Shown: piece after piece, positions 27,202-37,314 of the stretch
Layout of the letters: every line of letters begins with the position of its first letter
How positions within the stretch are numbered: position 1 is the stretch's first letter
Assembly (NCBI RefSeq): GCF_900108225.1
Contig: NZ_FNUZ01000001.1
Span: 434,001 to 498,000 of the forward strand
Direction: 5' to 3'
Length of the DNA: 64,000 nt
Origin: Thalassococcus halodurans
GTDB taxonomy: Bacteria > Pseudomonadota > Alphaproteobacteria > Rhodobacterales > Rhodobacteraceae
The notes under the pieces: model-generated
Seen by the model: the letters and a program-made list of their open reading frames with translations, nothing else
Told to the model about the DNA's origin: nothing
Database searches by the model: none
Program-made: the position numbers and the translations under genes

Positions 27202-27765
27202 ATGCCCTTGCGCCTTTTCGGTGCTGCCATCCTGACCTGCTTTATGGCCGCCTGTTCTTCGGGCGGCCTGACTGCATCCGACGGCAAGCCTGATCAACTC
27301 TATGCGCCCTCGATCGATCCGAACGGGGAATCCGTTGACGGGCTGTTGGTCGGGCACAGGTTGATGGACGCCAAGGAATACGAACTGGCGATCGAGGCCT
27401 ATCAACGTGCGGCCGTGCAATACGGGCTGACCGGCGAAATCCTAAGCGGCATCGGATCTGCGAACCTTGCGATGGGGCGTTTGGGGCAAGCCGAACGCAT
27501 TCTGCGCCGAGCCGTGAAAGAAGACGAAACCAATCCGGCCGTCTGGAACAATCTGGGCGTTGTCCTGATGGAAAAGGGAAAATTATCCGAAGCAGCCGCC
27601 ACTTTCCAGAAAGCCTACGCGCTGGATAATGGCGAAAGTGACTCAATTCGTGACAATCTTCGCTTGGCTATCGCAAAACTTGAAAATTCGTTTTATGATC
27701 CATCAGAAGATCAGCAATATAAGCTGGTACGGCGGGGTACGGGTGACTACCTGATCCAGCCATAA
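27202..27765 (+). CDS. tadD: TPR lipoprotein TadD
   Basis: A 187-residue lipoprotein (lipobox FMAAC at about residue 18) with three TPR-like repeats (about 48-150, e.g. AIEAYQRAAVQYGLTGEIL, NPAVWNNLGVVLMEKGKL). TadD-type TPR lipoproteins help secretin assembly in the Tad system. Ten bases after tadC. Substrate and partner are inferred from the family. Confidence 0.88.
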   Translation: MPLRLFGAAILTCFMAACSSGGLTASDGKPDQLYAPSIDPNGESVDGLLVGHRLMDAKEYELAIEAYQRAAVQYGLTGEILSGIGSANLAMGRLGQAERILRRAVKEDETNPAVWNNLGVVLMEKGKLSEAAATFQKAYALDNGESDSIRDNLRLAIAKLENSFYDPSEDQQYKLVRRGTGDYLIQP

Positions 27766-27798
27766 ATATACGAGGCAAGAGCAGTAAAGGACGCAAAA

Positions 27799-28650
27799 AT
27801 GCGCCAGCCCCTCTCTTTGACAGCCGCCTGCGTTGCAGGGCTGATCGTTCTGTCGGCTTGTGACAAGTCCGACGGACAAAGTGTGGACCGCGCCTTTCAG
27901 GGTGTGAACGTTATCGACGGGACCGATCTGAACGACGTCATGCTGACAGTCGCAGACCCGAACGAAGCCGTGTCCTATTTCCAACGCAGTCTGGGACAGG
28001 ACCCCGATCGCATCGATTTCCGCCGTGGTCTTGCCCTGTCGCTGATCCGCGCGAAACGTGTGACCGAAGGTGTGGGTGCTTGGAACCGCGTGGTGGAACA
28101 CGAAGACGCCACCAATTCCGACAAAACAAACCTTGCCGATGCTTTGATCCGTGCCGGACAGTGGGAACGGGCGGAAGAGACGCTGAATTCCATTCCCCCG
28201 ACACATGAAACGTTTGAACGCTACAAGCTGGAAGCGATCATTGCCGACTATAACAAGGATTGGAAAAAGGCCGACAGCTTCTACGAAATCGCGCTTGGCC
28301 TGACGACCCAGCCAGCCGGCGTTCTGAACAACTGGGGCTTTTCCAAGCTGACACGCGGCGACGGTGCCGCGGCCGAGCGGTTGTTCACAGACGCAATCCA
28401 GCGCGATCAGGATCTTTTCACAGCCAAAAACAACCTTGTTCTGGCCCGTGGCGCGCAAGGCAACTACACCCTGCCGGTCATGCCCATGACCCAGATCGAA
28501 CGGGCCGAGCTGTTGCACACGATGGCGCTGGCTGCGATCAAACGGAACGATGTGGAAATCGGGAAGTCGCTCTTGCGTGAAGCGCTCGAAACACATCCCC
28601 AGCATTTCGAAGCTGCCGCGCGTAGCTTGGATGCGTTGGAAAACTCCTGA
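27799..28650 (+). CDS. Second TPR lipoprotein of the tad locus
   Basis: A 283-residue lipoprotein (signal MRQPLSLTAACVAGLIVLSAC, lipobox LSAC) with about five TPR units across residues 55-270 (for example VSYFQRSLGQDPDRIDF, VLNNWGFSKLTRGDGAAAER). It is a distant relative of tadD next to it and may share the role of secretin pilotin or assembly factor. Having two TPR lipoproteins side by side recurs in roseobacter tad loci as far as I recall, but I cannot check that here. Confidence 0.85.
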   Translation: MRQPLSLTAACVAGLIVLSACDKSDGQSVDRAFQGVNVIDGTDLNDVMLTVADPNEAVSYFQRSLGQDPDRIDFRRGLALSLIRAKRVTEGVGAWNRVVEHEDATNSDKTNLADALIRAGQWERAEETLNSIPPTHETFERYKLEAIIADYNKDWKKADSFYEIALGLTTQPAGVLNNWGFSKLTRGDGAAAERLFTDAIQRDQDLFTAKNNLVLARGAQGNYTLPVMPMTQIERAELLHTMALAAIKRNDVEIGKSLLREALETHPQHFEAAARSLDALENS

Positions 28651-28667
28651 TCGGGCCGGACGGAACT

Positions 28668-29165
28668 ATGGATATTCTTTCGTCCGCCGCGCTGTGGTTT
28701 TTTCCATTCGTTCTGCCGTTGTGCGTCTACACGTGTTACACGGACATGCGCGAAATGCGCATTACGAACGGAACAGTCGTGGCGCTGTTTCTGGTCTTTG
28801 TCGTGATCGGCCCACTCGCCCTTCCGTTTGAAGACTACCTTTGGCGTTATGCTTACTTTGGCGCGGTCCTCGTGGCAGGTATGGCGCTGAATGCGGCAGG
28901 TGCTATGGGCGCTGGTGACGCGAAATTCGCCGCAGCCGCCGCACCCTTTATCCATATTGGTGACCTCCGGTTCCTGATGGTTCTGTTCGCCGCAACCCTG
29001 CTGGCCGCGTTCGCATCCCACCGTTTGGCCAAATACACGCCGTTGCGTAAAATCGCCCCTGATTGGGAAAGCTGGGACGCACCTGCCAAGAAGTTCCCGA
29101 TGGGGCTGGCGCTTGGCGGAACGCTGGCGATCTATCTAGGGCTGGGCATCCTCTACGGCAGATAA
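28668..29165 (+). CDS. cpaA: Prepilin peptidase CpaA (TadV), A24 family
   Basis: A 165-residue membrane aspartic peptidase that removes the pilin leader at the Gly. The two catalytic aspartates are visible: Asp in CYTDMREMRI (about residue 26) and GAGDAKFAAA (about residue 84, the GxGD motif). Five or six hydrophobic helices. It lacks the N-terminal methylase domain of PilD, as expected for the Tad type. Both Flp-like pilins upstream should be substrates. Confidence 0.92.
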   Translation: MDILSSAALWFFPFVLPLCVYTCYTDMREMRITNGTVVALFLVFVVIGPLALPFEDYLWRYAYFGAVLVAGMALNAAGAMGAGDAKFAAAAAPFIHIGDLRFLMVLFAATLLAAFASHRLAKYTPLRKIAPDWESWDAPAKKFPMGLALGGTLAIYLGLGILYGR

Positions 29166-29310
29166 AACCTGTAAGCGCGGGGCGTTGCCCTGCGCCTGCC
29201 TGTCTAAAATCATCTGCAAAACGCCCGAGGCAAGCCAAGCTCTTGCCACAAATACCTGCTCTCTTCTGGGTCAACAAAGACCAGTGAATTCGAGCGATAG
29301 GTTCCCAATC

Positions 29311-30618
29311 ATGAACATGCAGACGTCCAATGTCATGGCGCCTCCTCCGCCCAAAAGCCTTGCGGATATGGCCCTGCCGATTGTGATGATGCGCGACATC
29401 GTGATCAAAACGATGTTCCGTAAAAACATTGCCACCGTGCGTGATTTGGGTGTGGCCATCGGCCTGCCGACAGGGATCACGCAGGAACTGGTCGACATCG
29501 CTCGTGGTCAGAACCTTCTGGAAGCGATGGGTACGCTGAATGCGAACTCGGGCAACGAGATGGGCTATCAGCTGACCGACTCCGGCCGCGCCCGCGCGCT
29601 GGAGGCTTTGGCGCAGTCCGAATACTATGGCGCGATGCCTGTGCCGCTAGAGGTCTACCGCGAACAGGTCAAACGGCAGTCGATTAAGAACGTCCAAATC
29701 ACCCGCGAACAGCTTACGCAGGCGATGGGTCACCTGATCCTGCCGCCCACACTGCTTAGCACGTTGGGCCCTGCTGTGGGCTCTGGCCGGTCGATCCTGA
29801 TGTACGGCCCTCCGGGCAACGGTAAATCGTCGATCTCGAACGGTATTCGTGATGCGATGGGTGATAAAATCTATGTCCCCCGCGCCATCGAATACGCCGG
29901 TCAGGTGATCACGGTTTATGACCCGATCGTCCATTCCGCCGCCGAAGAAATGCTGGACGATCCGACCCAGTTGCGCCGCCGCAACCTGTTCGACAGCCGC
30001 TATGTGCAGTGTGAACGCCCCACGGTTATCACAGGTGGTGAACTGTCGCTGGACATGCTGGATCTGGTCTATAACCCCACGGCGCGGACCTATCAGGCGC
30101 CTTTGCAGCTGAAATCCAGCGGCGGCATTTTTATCGTCGACGACTTGGGTCGTCAGGCCGAACCGCCGCAGAAGCTGGTCAACCGGTGGATTGTTCCGCT
30201 GGAAGAAGGCAAAGATATTCTGGCCCTGCAATCGGGTGAGAAATTCGAAGTGCCCTTCGACACGCTGGTCGTGTTCTCGACCAACTTCCACCCAAATGAA
30301 ATCTTCGACCAAGCGGCTTTGCGTCGTATCTTCTTCAAGGTGAAAATTGACGGCCCGAACCAAGAGGATTTCCTGAAAATCTTTGCGCTGGTGGCCCGCA
30401 AGAAGAAAATGCAGTTGTGTGAAAAGAGCCTCGTTCACCTGCTGAAAAAGAAATACCCGACGATCAACAACGTCTATGCGAACTATCAGCCAGTCTTCCT
30501 GATCGACCAGATGATCGCAGTCTGCGACTTCGAGGGCCTGCCCTACAAGATGACACCGGAACTGGTGGACCGTGCTTGGGCCAACCTGTTCGTCAAAGAC
30601 GAAGAGATCGTGAAATAG
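29311..30618 (+). CDS. AAA+ ATPase following the tad genes
   Basis: A 435-residue ATPase. The N-terminal 120 residues look like a winged helix (NIATVRDLGVAIGLPTGIT). The AAA+ core has Walker A GPPGNGKSSI (about 165-174), Walker B GGIFIVDDLGRQ and a sensor-1-like VVFSTNFHP, followed by an all-alpha lid. It resembles a family of ATPases with predicted chaperone activity. The ATG at 29311 was preferred to an upstream frame start because conservation begins MNMQTSNVMAPP. It lies 145 bases after cpaA and is closed by a terminator. A link to pilus function is only positional. Confidence 0.8.
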   Translation: MNMQTSNVMAPPPPKSLADMALPIVMMRDIVIKTMFRKNIATVRDLGVAIGLPTGITQELVDIARGQNLLEAMGTLNANSGNEMGYQLTDSGRARALEALAQSEYYGAMPVPLEVYREQVKRQSIKNVQITREQLTQAMGHLILPPTLLSTLGPAVGSGRSILMYGPPGNGKSSISNGIRDAMGDKIYVPRAIEYAGQVITVYDPIVHSAAEEMLDDPTQLRRRNLFDSRYVQCERPTVITGGELSLDMLDLVYNPTARTYQAPLQLKSSGGIFIVDDLGRQAEPPQKLVNRWIVPLEEGKDILALQSGEKFEVPFDTLVVFSTNFHPNEIFDQAALRRIFFKVKIDGPNQEDFLKIFALVARKKKMQLCEKSLVHLLKKKYPTINNVYANYQPVFLIDQMIAVCDFEGLPYKMTPELVDRAWANLFVKDEEIVK

Positions 30619-30649
30619 CCGCGACAATGCCAGTCGCAGAACAATTCAG

Positions 30650-30676
30650 CAGCGGGCAATCGGGCCCGCTGTTTTC
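30650..30676 (+). terminator. Terminator of the AAA+ ATPase / tad region
   Basis: Stem CAGCGGGC/GCCCGCTG with a 6-base loop followed by TTTTCGTTT, 32 bases after the stop. Confidence 0.85.
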
Positions 30677-30779
30677 GTTTCTGGGCAGAAATCCCACGGC
30701 GACACATCCCTGCGTTTTGCCCAATATGGACCCAAACCAAATAGATCGCGACTAAGCGCATTTTTCTGGCAAATAGCGC

Positions 30780-30807
30780 TTGACGACTCCGGCCCGCTGT
30801 CTTACCC
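30780..30807 (+). promoter_or_regulatory. Predicted promoter of tRNA-Met
   Basis: TTGACG at 30780-30785 and a weak TTACCC at 30802-30807 (16-base spacer), about 15 bases before the tRNA. The -35 is good, the -10 poor. Confidence 0.4.
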
Positions 30808-30821
30808 ACCGCCCACGGTTC

Positions 30822-30898
<77 letters not shown>

Positions 30899-30970
30899 CT
30901 TCCCTCCATATCCAACACACCAGCCTGCAGTTCGCGGGCTATTCGTGTTTGCGTCCGGTCAGCAGCAGAC

Positions 30971-31006
30971 AAAGAAAAACCCGCCAACGCGTGGGCGCTG
31001 GCGGGT
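30971..31006 (-). terminator. Terminator of icd
   Basis: On the minus strand ACCCGCCA pairs with TGGCGGGT around a 12-base loop, followed by TTTTCTTTG. It starts 25 bases after the icd stop. Confidence 0.8.
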
Positions 31007-31030
31007 CTTGGTTTCAAGCTGTTAAGCCGA

Positions 31031-33235
<2,205 letters not shown>

Positions 33236-33358
33236 GATCCAAGTCCTTTGCTGCGTTTGCGAACGTCTAGCCGAACTGGGGCGAATGGTCTACCGGATGT
33301 GACCATTCGCCCCTCTGGATTACGCATTTTTTTATGCTAACTGCCCCAGATTTTACGC

Positions 33359-34735
33359 TTACGCGGCCAAAAGATGCCCTTGGCCCAATTGTGTTAGCGC
33401 CTCAACCAAGCTGTCGTTCTGGATCTTTGCATAAAGGCCGGTGGGGTCCGTGACCGTCGTACCCAGCGCCGCCTCAAAGGCATCTTGGTTGGCCGCCGCA
33501 TCGTAGGTCGACTGTGCATCGGACCCCAAATTAGATTGGAAAATGCCCGCCGCCGAGACAGGCAGGAAATCCTCGTAGACCTGCGGATCAGCGACCAACG
33601 CACCGGACGCAATCAGCGCTTCGACATCACCGGCCTGACCTGCGGCTTGCCCCACAGCGCGATAACGGAAGAAGGCCAGTTTTTCGCGGCGCAACGTATC
33701 CAGATCATCCGGGAAGGCCACAAATTTGGCGTTCAGCGCATCGACATAATCACCCGCGCCCTGCCCCTGCCCGCCAACAGCCGCCGCCGCGCGGGTTTCT
33801 GCAAGACAACGATCATAAAGCGCGCGACCCTCGGCTGTCAGCGCAACGCCCCGCTGTTCGATTTCACCGAAACGCGCAGTGTGCGTACCAGCCGCATCGG
33901 CACCTTTGAACTTCACCGGCTCTTCCAGCGCTTTGAACGATGTCTGGCGCAGAAGGATACCAGCGTTGCGGCGCGGCGGGCCTTCGATCACAGCCTTGGG
34001 CGCGATGCCACGTTCAGGCATAAGGCGCTGCACCTCGTCAATATCCAGCGTGCGCGGTGTCAGGTGATTGATGTGCGGGCCCTTAAAGCTGACCACATCC
34101 GCAATCAGACGGTGTGCATCGTGAAGACGTTCATATGTCTCGGCATCAACCGTCGCGTCAGAATGCCAACGGAAGGTTTCCAACGCCTGCGCCACGAACT
34201 CTTCGGCCTGCGGCTTGGTCAGGCCACCCTGCAACTCAGCTGTTTCAATCAGGAACAGCGCTTTGGACGTCACGATCTGACGCTGTGCCAGAATGTCCGC
34301 CGCAGCCGCAGCAAGGTCGCGATCTTCCAACAGTTCCAACCGCACCAGTGACGTGAACACACGGAACGGGTTGCGCGACAGCGCGGCAGTCTCGATCGGG
34401 CGGAAGGCGGTGGAATGCACCGGCAGGCCCGCAACGGACAGATCGTAATAGCCGACGGGATACATCCCCATCACAGCAAACATCCGACGGATGGACGACA
34501 GTTCCTCAGCTGTGCCCAGACGGATCGCACCGTGGCGTTCGACATCCAGTCGGTCCAGTTCATCAGCGGCTTGCATCTGAGCCTGCAAGTCCGGATCCCC
34601 TGCCAGAACCTCGTTATTCACATCACGCACCAGATCGATCAGGTCACCGTATTGCGGCACCTCATCACGGTACATGTCTGACATGGCCTTGGAAAAAAGC
34701 CCGCGGATATCATCGGGGTGCATCAGATCGGTCAT
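33359..34735 (-). CDS. hglS: 2-oxoadipate dioxygenase/decarboxylase HglS (former DUF1338)
   Basis: A 458-residue Fe(II)-dependent VOC-fold enzyme that converts 2-oxoadipate to D-2-hydroxyglutarate in lysine breakdown. The family start MHPDDIRGLFSKAMSDMYR and the metal-ligand block HINHLTPRTLDID (about residue 220), plus the late block RFGEIEQRGVALTAEGR, are visible. The start at 34735 has AGGAGA upstream; a longer frame of 58 codons is spurious. Its ATG overlaps the stop of the FAD oxidase gene by four bases, so the two are translated together. The D-2-hydroxyglutarate product may feed the FAD dehydrogenase at 15877. Confidence 0.85.
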   Translation of the reverse strand: MTDLMHPDDIRGLFSKAMSDMYRDEVPQYGDLIDLVRDVNNEVLAGDPDLQAQMQAADELDRLDVERHGAIRLGTAEELSSIRRMFAVMGMYPVGYYDLSVAGLPVHSTAFRPIETAALSRNPFRVFTSLVRLELLEDRDLAAAAADILAQRQIVTSKALFLIETAELQGGLTKPQAEEFVAQALETFRWHSDATVDAETYERLHDAHRLIADVVSFKGPHINHLTPRTLDIDEVQRLMPERGIAPKAVIEGPPRRNAGILLRQTSFKALEEPVKFKGADAAGTHTARFGEIEQRGVALTAEGRALYDRCLAETRAAAAVGGQGQGAGDYVDALNAKFVAFPDDLDTLRREKLAFFRYRAVGQAAGQAGDVEALIASGALVADPQVYEDFLPVSAAGIFQSNLGSDAQSTYDAAANQDAFEAALGTTVTDPTGLYAKIQNDSLVEALTQLGQGHLLAA

Positions 34736-36042
34736 CGCTTTTCTCCTAAAAATTTTGACACCTTTGGTATCTGAGGCAGCGCGTGCGTCAAGGTGGCGCC
34801 TGCCTCGTAGAACAGTGTTTTTGATCGGGTAAGGTGTTCCGAGTATGCCGGCAAGACAGGCAGCGGAAAGGCCGTTTCCCCGTCGCCCAACAAAGCCCGC
34901 GCCGCGCAAATACCAAAGACCGTACCGGGCGCGATCCCACGCCCCGAATACCCGTAGATCGCATAGGCATCCGGGCCAAAGGCCACGACCTTGGGCAGAT
35001 GATCTGCCGTCATGGCAATGCGACCCTGCCAGATGTGGGTAAACGCCGTACCAGCCAGTTGCGGATACAGTTCGGCCAGTTTGCGTTCAGCCCAGTTGCG
35101 GTGAACCGTGCCACCGAAGCCCTCGGCATTGCCCATCGTCCCAAGGATCAAGCGCCCCTCGGCATCCAAGCGGAAGGACGTCATCACCAGCGCCGTGTCC
35201 CAGCACCCCTCACCATCGGGCAGGATCACCTCGCGCTGTGCGGGCGTCAGGGGCGCGGTGGCGAACTGACTATAATGAACCGTGGCGAAAGACGGCTTTG
35301 GCCCGCCTTTGATCGTGTCATGATAGGCGTTCGTCGCGTGGATCACGGACTGGGCCGTAATTGTCTGCCCGTTCACCTTGGCCATCCACCCCTGACCGGT
35401 GTGGCGCAGATCCCGAACGCGGCTTTGCCCGAACAACATCGCGCCCGCGCGCTCCGCCGCTCGCGCCAACCCACGGCAATAGGCCAGCGGCTGGATCGTG
35501 CCCGCCCGCGGATCAAAAAGCGCACCGTGAAAGTCACCGGTGCCAAGCCTGCGTTCGGTGTCCTCGGCGTTCAGCATTTGAAGCGGCGCACCAACTGCGT
35601 TGCCTTGACGGAAGCGGCTTTGCAGATTTTCCAAGCCGTCTTCGGAATGGGCGACATGCAGCGTGCCCTGACGGACAGCATCGCACTGAATGCCCTCTTC
35701 AGCGATCAATTCGAACACCAAGTCAGGGCCAACACCCAATGCATCAATCAGACGATGCCCCATGGTGTGCCCAAGACGGTGGATGATGTCGTCAGGCGGC
35801 AACCAGAGGCCTGCGTTCACCAAGCCGACATTCCGGCCCGATCCGCCAAAGCCGATCTCTTCTGCCTCAAGCAGGACAACACGCGCCCCGGCGCTGGCCG
35901 CTTCATAGGCCGCGGCACATCCCGTAAACCCGCCGCCAATGATCAGGACATCACACTCAAGATCGTCCGCCACAGGCTCCGACGACACGTGTTCGCGGCT
36001 GGAGAAGGCCCAAAGCCTTGGCTTGATCTCGGATTGGTCCAT
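34732..36042 (-). CDS. FAD-dependent amine/amino-acid oxidoreductase (DadA/pipecolate-oxidase-like)
   Basis: A 436-residue DAO-family flavoprotein. The Rossmann fingerprint is VLIIGGGFTGCAAAYEAASA (about 30-49), followed by the GFGGSGRNVGLVNAG stretch, and a C-terminal FAD block IYGYSGRGIAPGT. Relatives include gamma-glutamylputrescine oxidase and L-pipecolate oxidase (AmaA). Sitting four bases inside hglS, pipecolate or a lysine-derived imino acid is an attractive substrate, but this is inference. I chose ATG 36042; an earlier frame of 37 codons is not conserved-looking. A half-conserved operator is 150 bases upstream. Confidence 0.85.
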   Translation of the reverse strand: MDQSEIKPRLWAFSSREHVSSEPVADDLECDVLIIGGGFTGCAAAYEAASAGARVVLLEAEEIGFGGSGRNVGLVNAGLWLPPDDIIHRLGHTMGHRLIDALGVGPDLVFELIAEEGIQCDAVRQGTLHVAHSEDGLENLQSRFRQGNAVGAPLQMLNAEDTERRLGTGDFHGALFDPRAGTIQPLAYCRGLARAAERAGAMLFGQSRVRDLRHTGQGWMAKVNGQTITAQSVIHATNAYHDTIKGGPKPSFATVHYSQFATAPLTPAQREVILPDGEGCWDTALVMTSFRLDAEGRLILGTMGNAEGFGGTVHRNWAERKLAELYPQLAGTAFTHIWQGRIAMTADHLPKVVAFGPDAYAIYGYSGRGIAPGTVFGICAARALLGDGETAFPLPVLPAYSEHLTRSKTLFYEAGATLTHALPQIPKVSKFLGEKR

Positions 36043-36191
36043 CCCGCTGCCTATACCGCCTGCTGTGAAATTCTGCCGTACAGTACCCTGTTTGCCCGCC
36101 GAGAAAAGCCGCGAACGCGAAGGGATCACTGTGATTTTGCAACCTGACGGCAAATACCTTTAGAACGGATCGACTTTCTGGTACTGGATTT

Positions 36192-36207
36192 CAGAATATT
36201 TATTCCA
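36192..36207 (+). promoter_or_regulatory. RpiR-type operator, copy in front of rpiR
   Basis: CAGAATATTTATTCCA shares GAATATTTATTCCA with the perfect palindrome before iolC (37121). It lies 50 bases before rpiR and about 150 bases before the divergent FAD oxidase gene. The core reads AGAA-TATTTA-TTCC, one change from GGAA-N6-TTCC. Confidence 0.6.
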
Positions 36208-36256
36208 CTTTTGGGATAAACCGCTAATGTAGGCGCATCTCGATAAGGATCCGATC

Positions 36257-37087
36257 ATGAGTACAAAGACTGAGACCGCGCAGCCGCCACGTAGCGTGTC
36301 CGAACTATTGGACCGATTGGACCATATCGATGACAGCCTGCCCAAGCGGTTGCGCCAATGTGCCATTCTGCTGCGCCGGAACATCAACCTTGTGGCTGTC
36401 TCAACGGTTGCCGAAATGGCTGCACTGGCCGACGTCGCCCCGTCAGCCTTTATGCGGTTTTGTCAGGCACTCGGGTTTTCGGGGTATTCCGAAATGCAGG
36501 CCCTGTTCCGCAGTGAATATGCGCAGTCGCGCCCCGACTATGATGCGCGCCTGTCCGAGTTGCGTGCAAAGGGGGCGCCAGACGCCACGAACCTGTTCGC
36601 CGATTTCGCCGAGGCTGGCCACAAATCCCTAATAAACTTCACAAACAGCCTGAATCCGGATCAAATAGAAGCGGCCATTACCCTGCTTCAGAACGCGCAA
36701 ATGGCCCATTTATTCGGGATGCGCCGCGCCTATTCGGTCACCACGTACTTCCATTATATGCTGAACAAAATGGGCGTGCCGGCCATGCTGCATTCTGGCG
36801 TGGGCATGGTCGCCGCAAGCGCGTCTTTCAGGGCCGATGACGTACTGTTCGCAGTGACCTACGCGCCATTTTCGTCGGAAACCCTGGATGTTGTGACCGA
36901 GGCCAAAGCCCGTGGCACCAAGATTATCCTGCTGACCGACAGCGCGGATTGCCCGGTCGCCCCCGAGGCCGACGTCGTTCTGGTGGCCCGTGAGGTCGAT
37001 GTCGAAGCCTTCCGCGTCCCGACCGTTTCAATGACTTTGGTGACGACGCTGGCGGTCGCATTGGGGCAGCGCGTCCAAAAAGAATAA
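36257..37087 (+). CDS. MurR/RpiR family transcription regulator (IolR candidate)
   Basis: A 276-residue regulator with an N-terminal HTH-6 domain (about 15-90; VSTVAEMAALADVAPSAFMRFCQ) and a C-terminal SIS sugar-phosphate-binding domain (about 125-260; MRRAYSVTTYFHYMLNKMG, AVTYAPFSSETLDVV). RpiR-type IolR regulators of rhizobia bind GGAA-N6-TTCC sites. Exactly such a site is found before iolC and a near copy before this gene, so control of the inositol genes and of itself is likely. AAGGA precedes the ATG. Confidence 0.9.
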   Translation: MSTKTETAQPPRSVSELLDRLDHIDDSLPKRLRQCAILLRRNINLVAVSTVAEMAALADVAPSAFMRFCQALGFSGYSEMQALFRSEYAQSRPDYDARLSELRAKGAPDATNLFADFAEAGHKSLINFTNSLNPDQIEAAITLLQNAQMAHLFGMRRAYSVTTYFHYMLNKMGVPAMLHSGVGMVAASASFRADDVLFAVTYAPFSSETLDVVTEAKARGTKIILLTDSADCPVAPEADVVLVAREVDVEAFRVPTVSMTLVTTLAVALGQRVQKE

Positions 37088-37103
37088 GATTTTCCATCTT
37101 TGC

Positions 37104-37132
37104 TTGCCTGCGCAATAAAAATGGAATATTTA
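37104..37132 (+). promoter_or_regulatory. Predicted iolC promoter
   Basis: TTGCCT at 37104-37109, a 17-base spacer and TATTTA at 37127-37132. The -10 box is the centre of the RpiR-type palindrome, so a bound regulator would block it. Leader of about 175 bases to the iolC start. Confidence 0.55.
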
Positions 37133-37138
37133 TTCCAT
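37121..37138 (+). promoter_or_regulatory. RpiR-type operator before iolC
   Basis: Perfect inverted repeat ATGGAATA-TT-TATTCCAT, containing GGAA-TATTTA-TTCC. It covers the predicted -10 box. Confidence 0.75.
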
Positions 37139-37314
37139 TGAGGGCGGAAAGTGGCGACAAAGCGAGTCGCGCTGACCGCAAGGAGGAGATCGGCGTACGG
37201 CCGAAACCAACCTTGGAAAGTTAAGACAACGCGCAATCACTGCGCCATTTGGGCTGCCGACAGGCGACAGCTGACCAGCTGGGCGCGTGAACCTGTCGCT
37301 TGATGGAAAGAGAT

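Noticed and set aside
34736-34909. 58-codon upstream extension of hglS
   Set aside because: It lies inside the FAD oxidase gene; the ATG at 34735 has AGGAGA and the conserved start.
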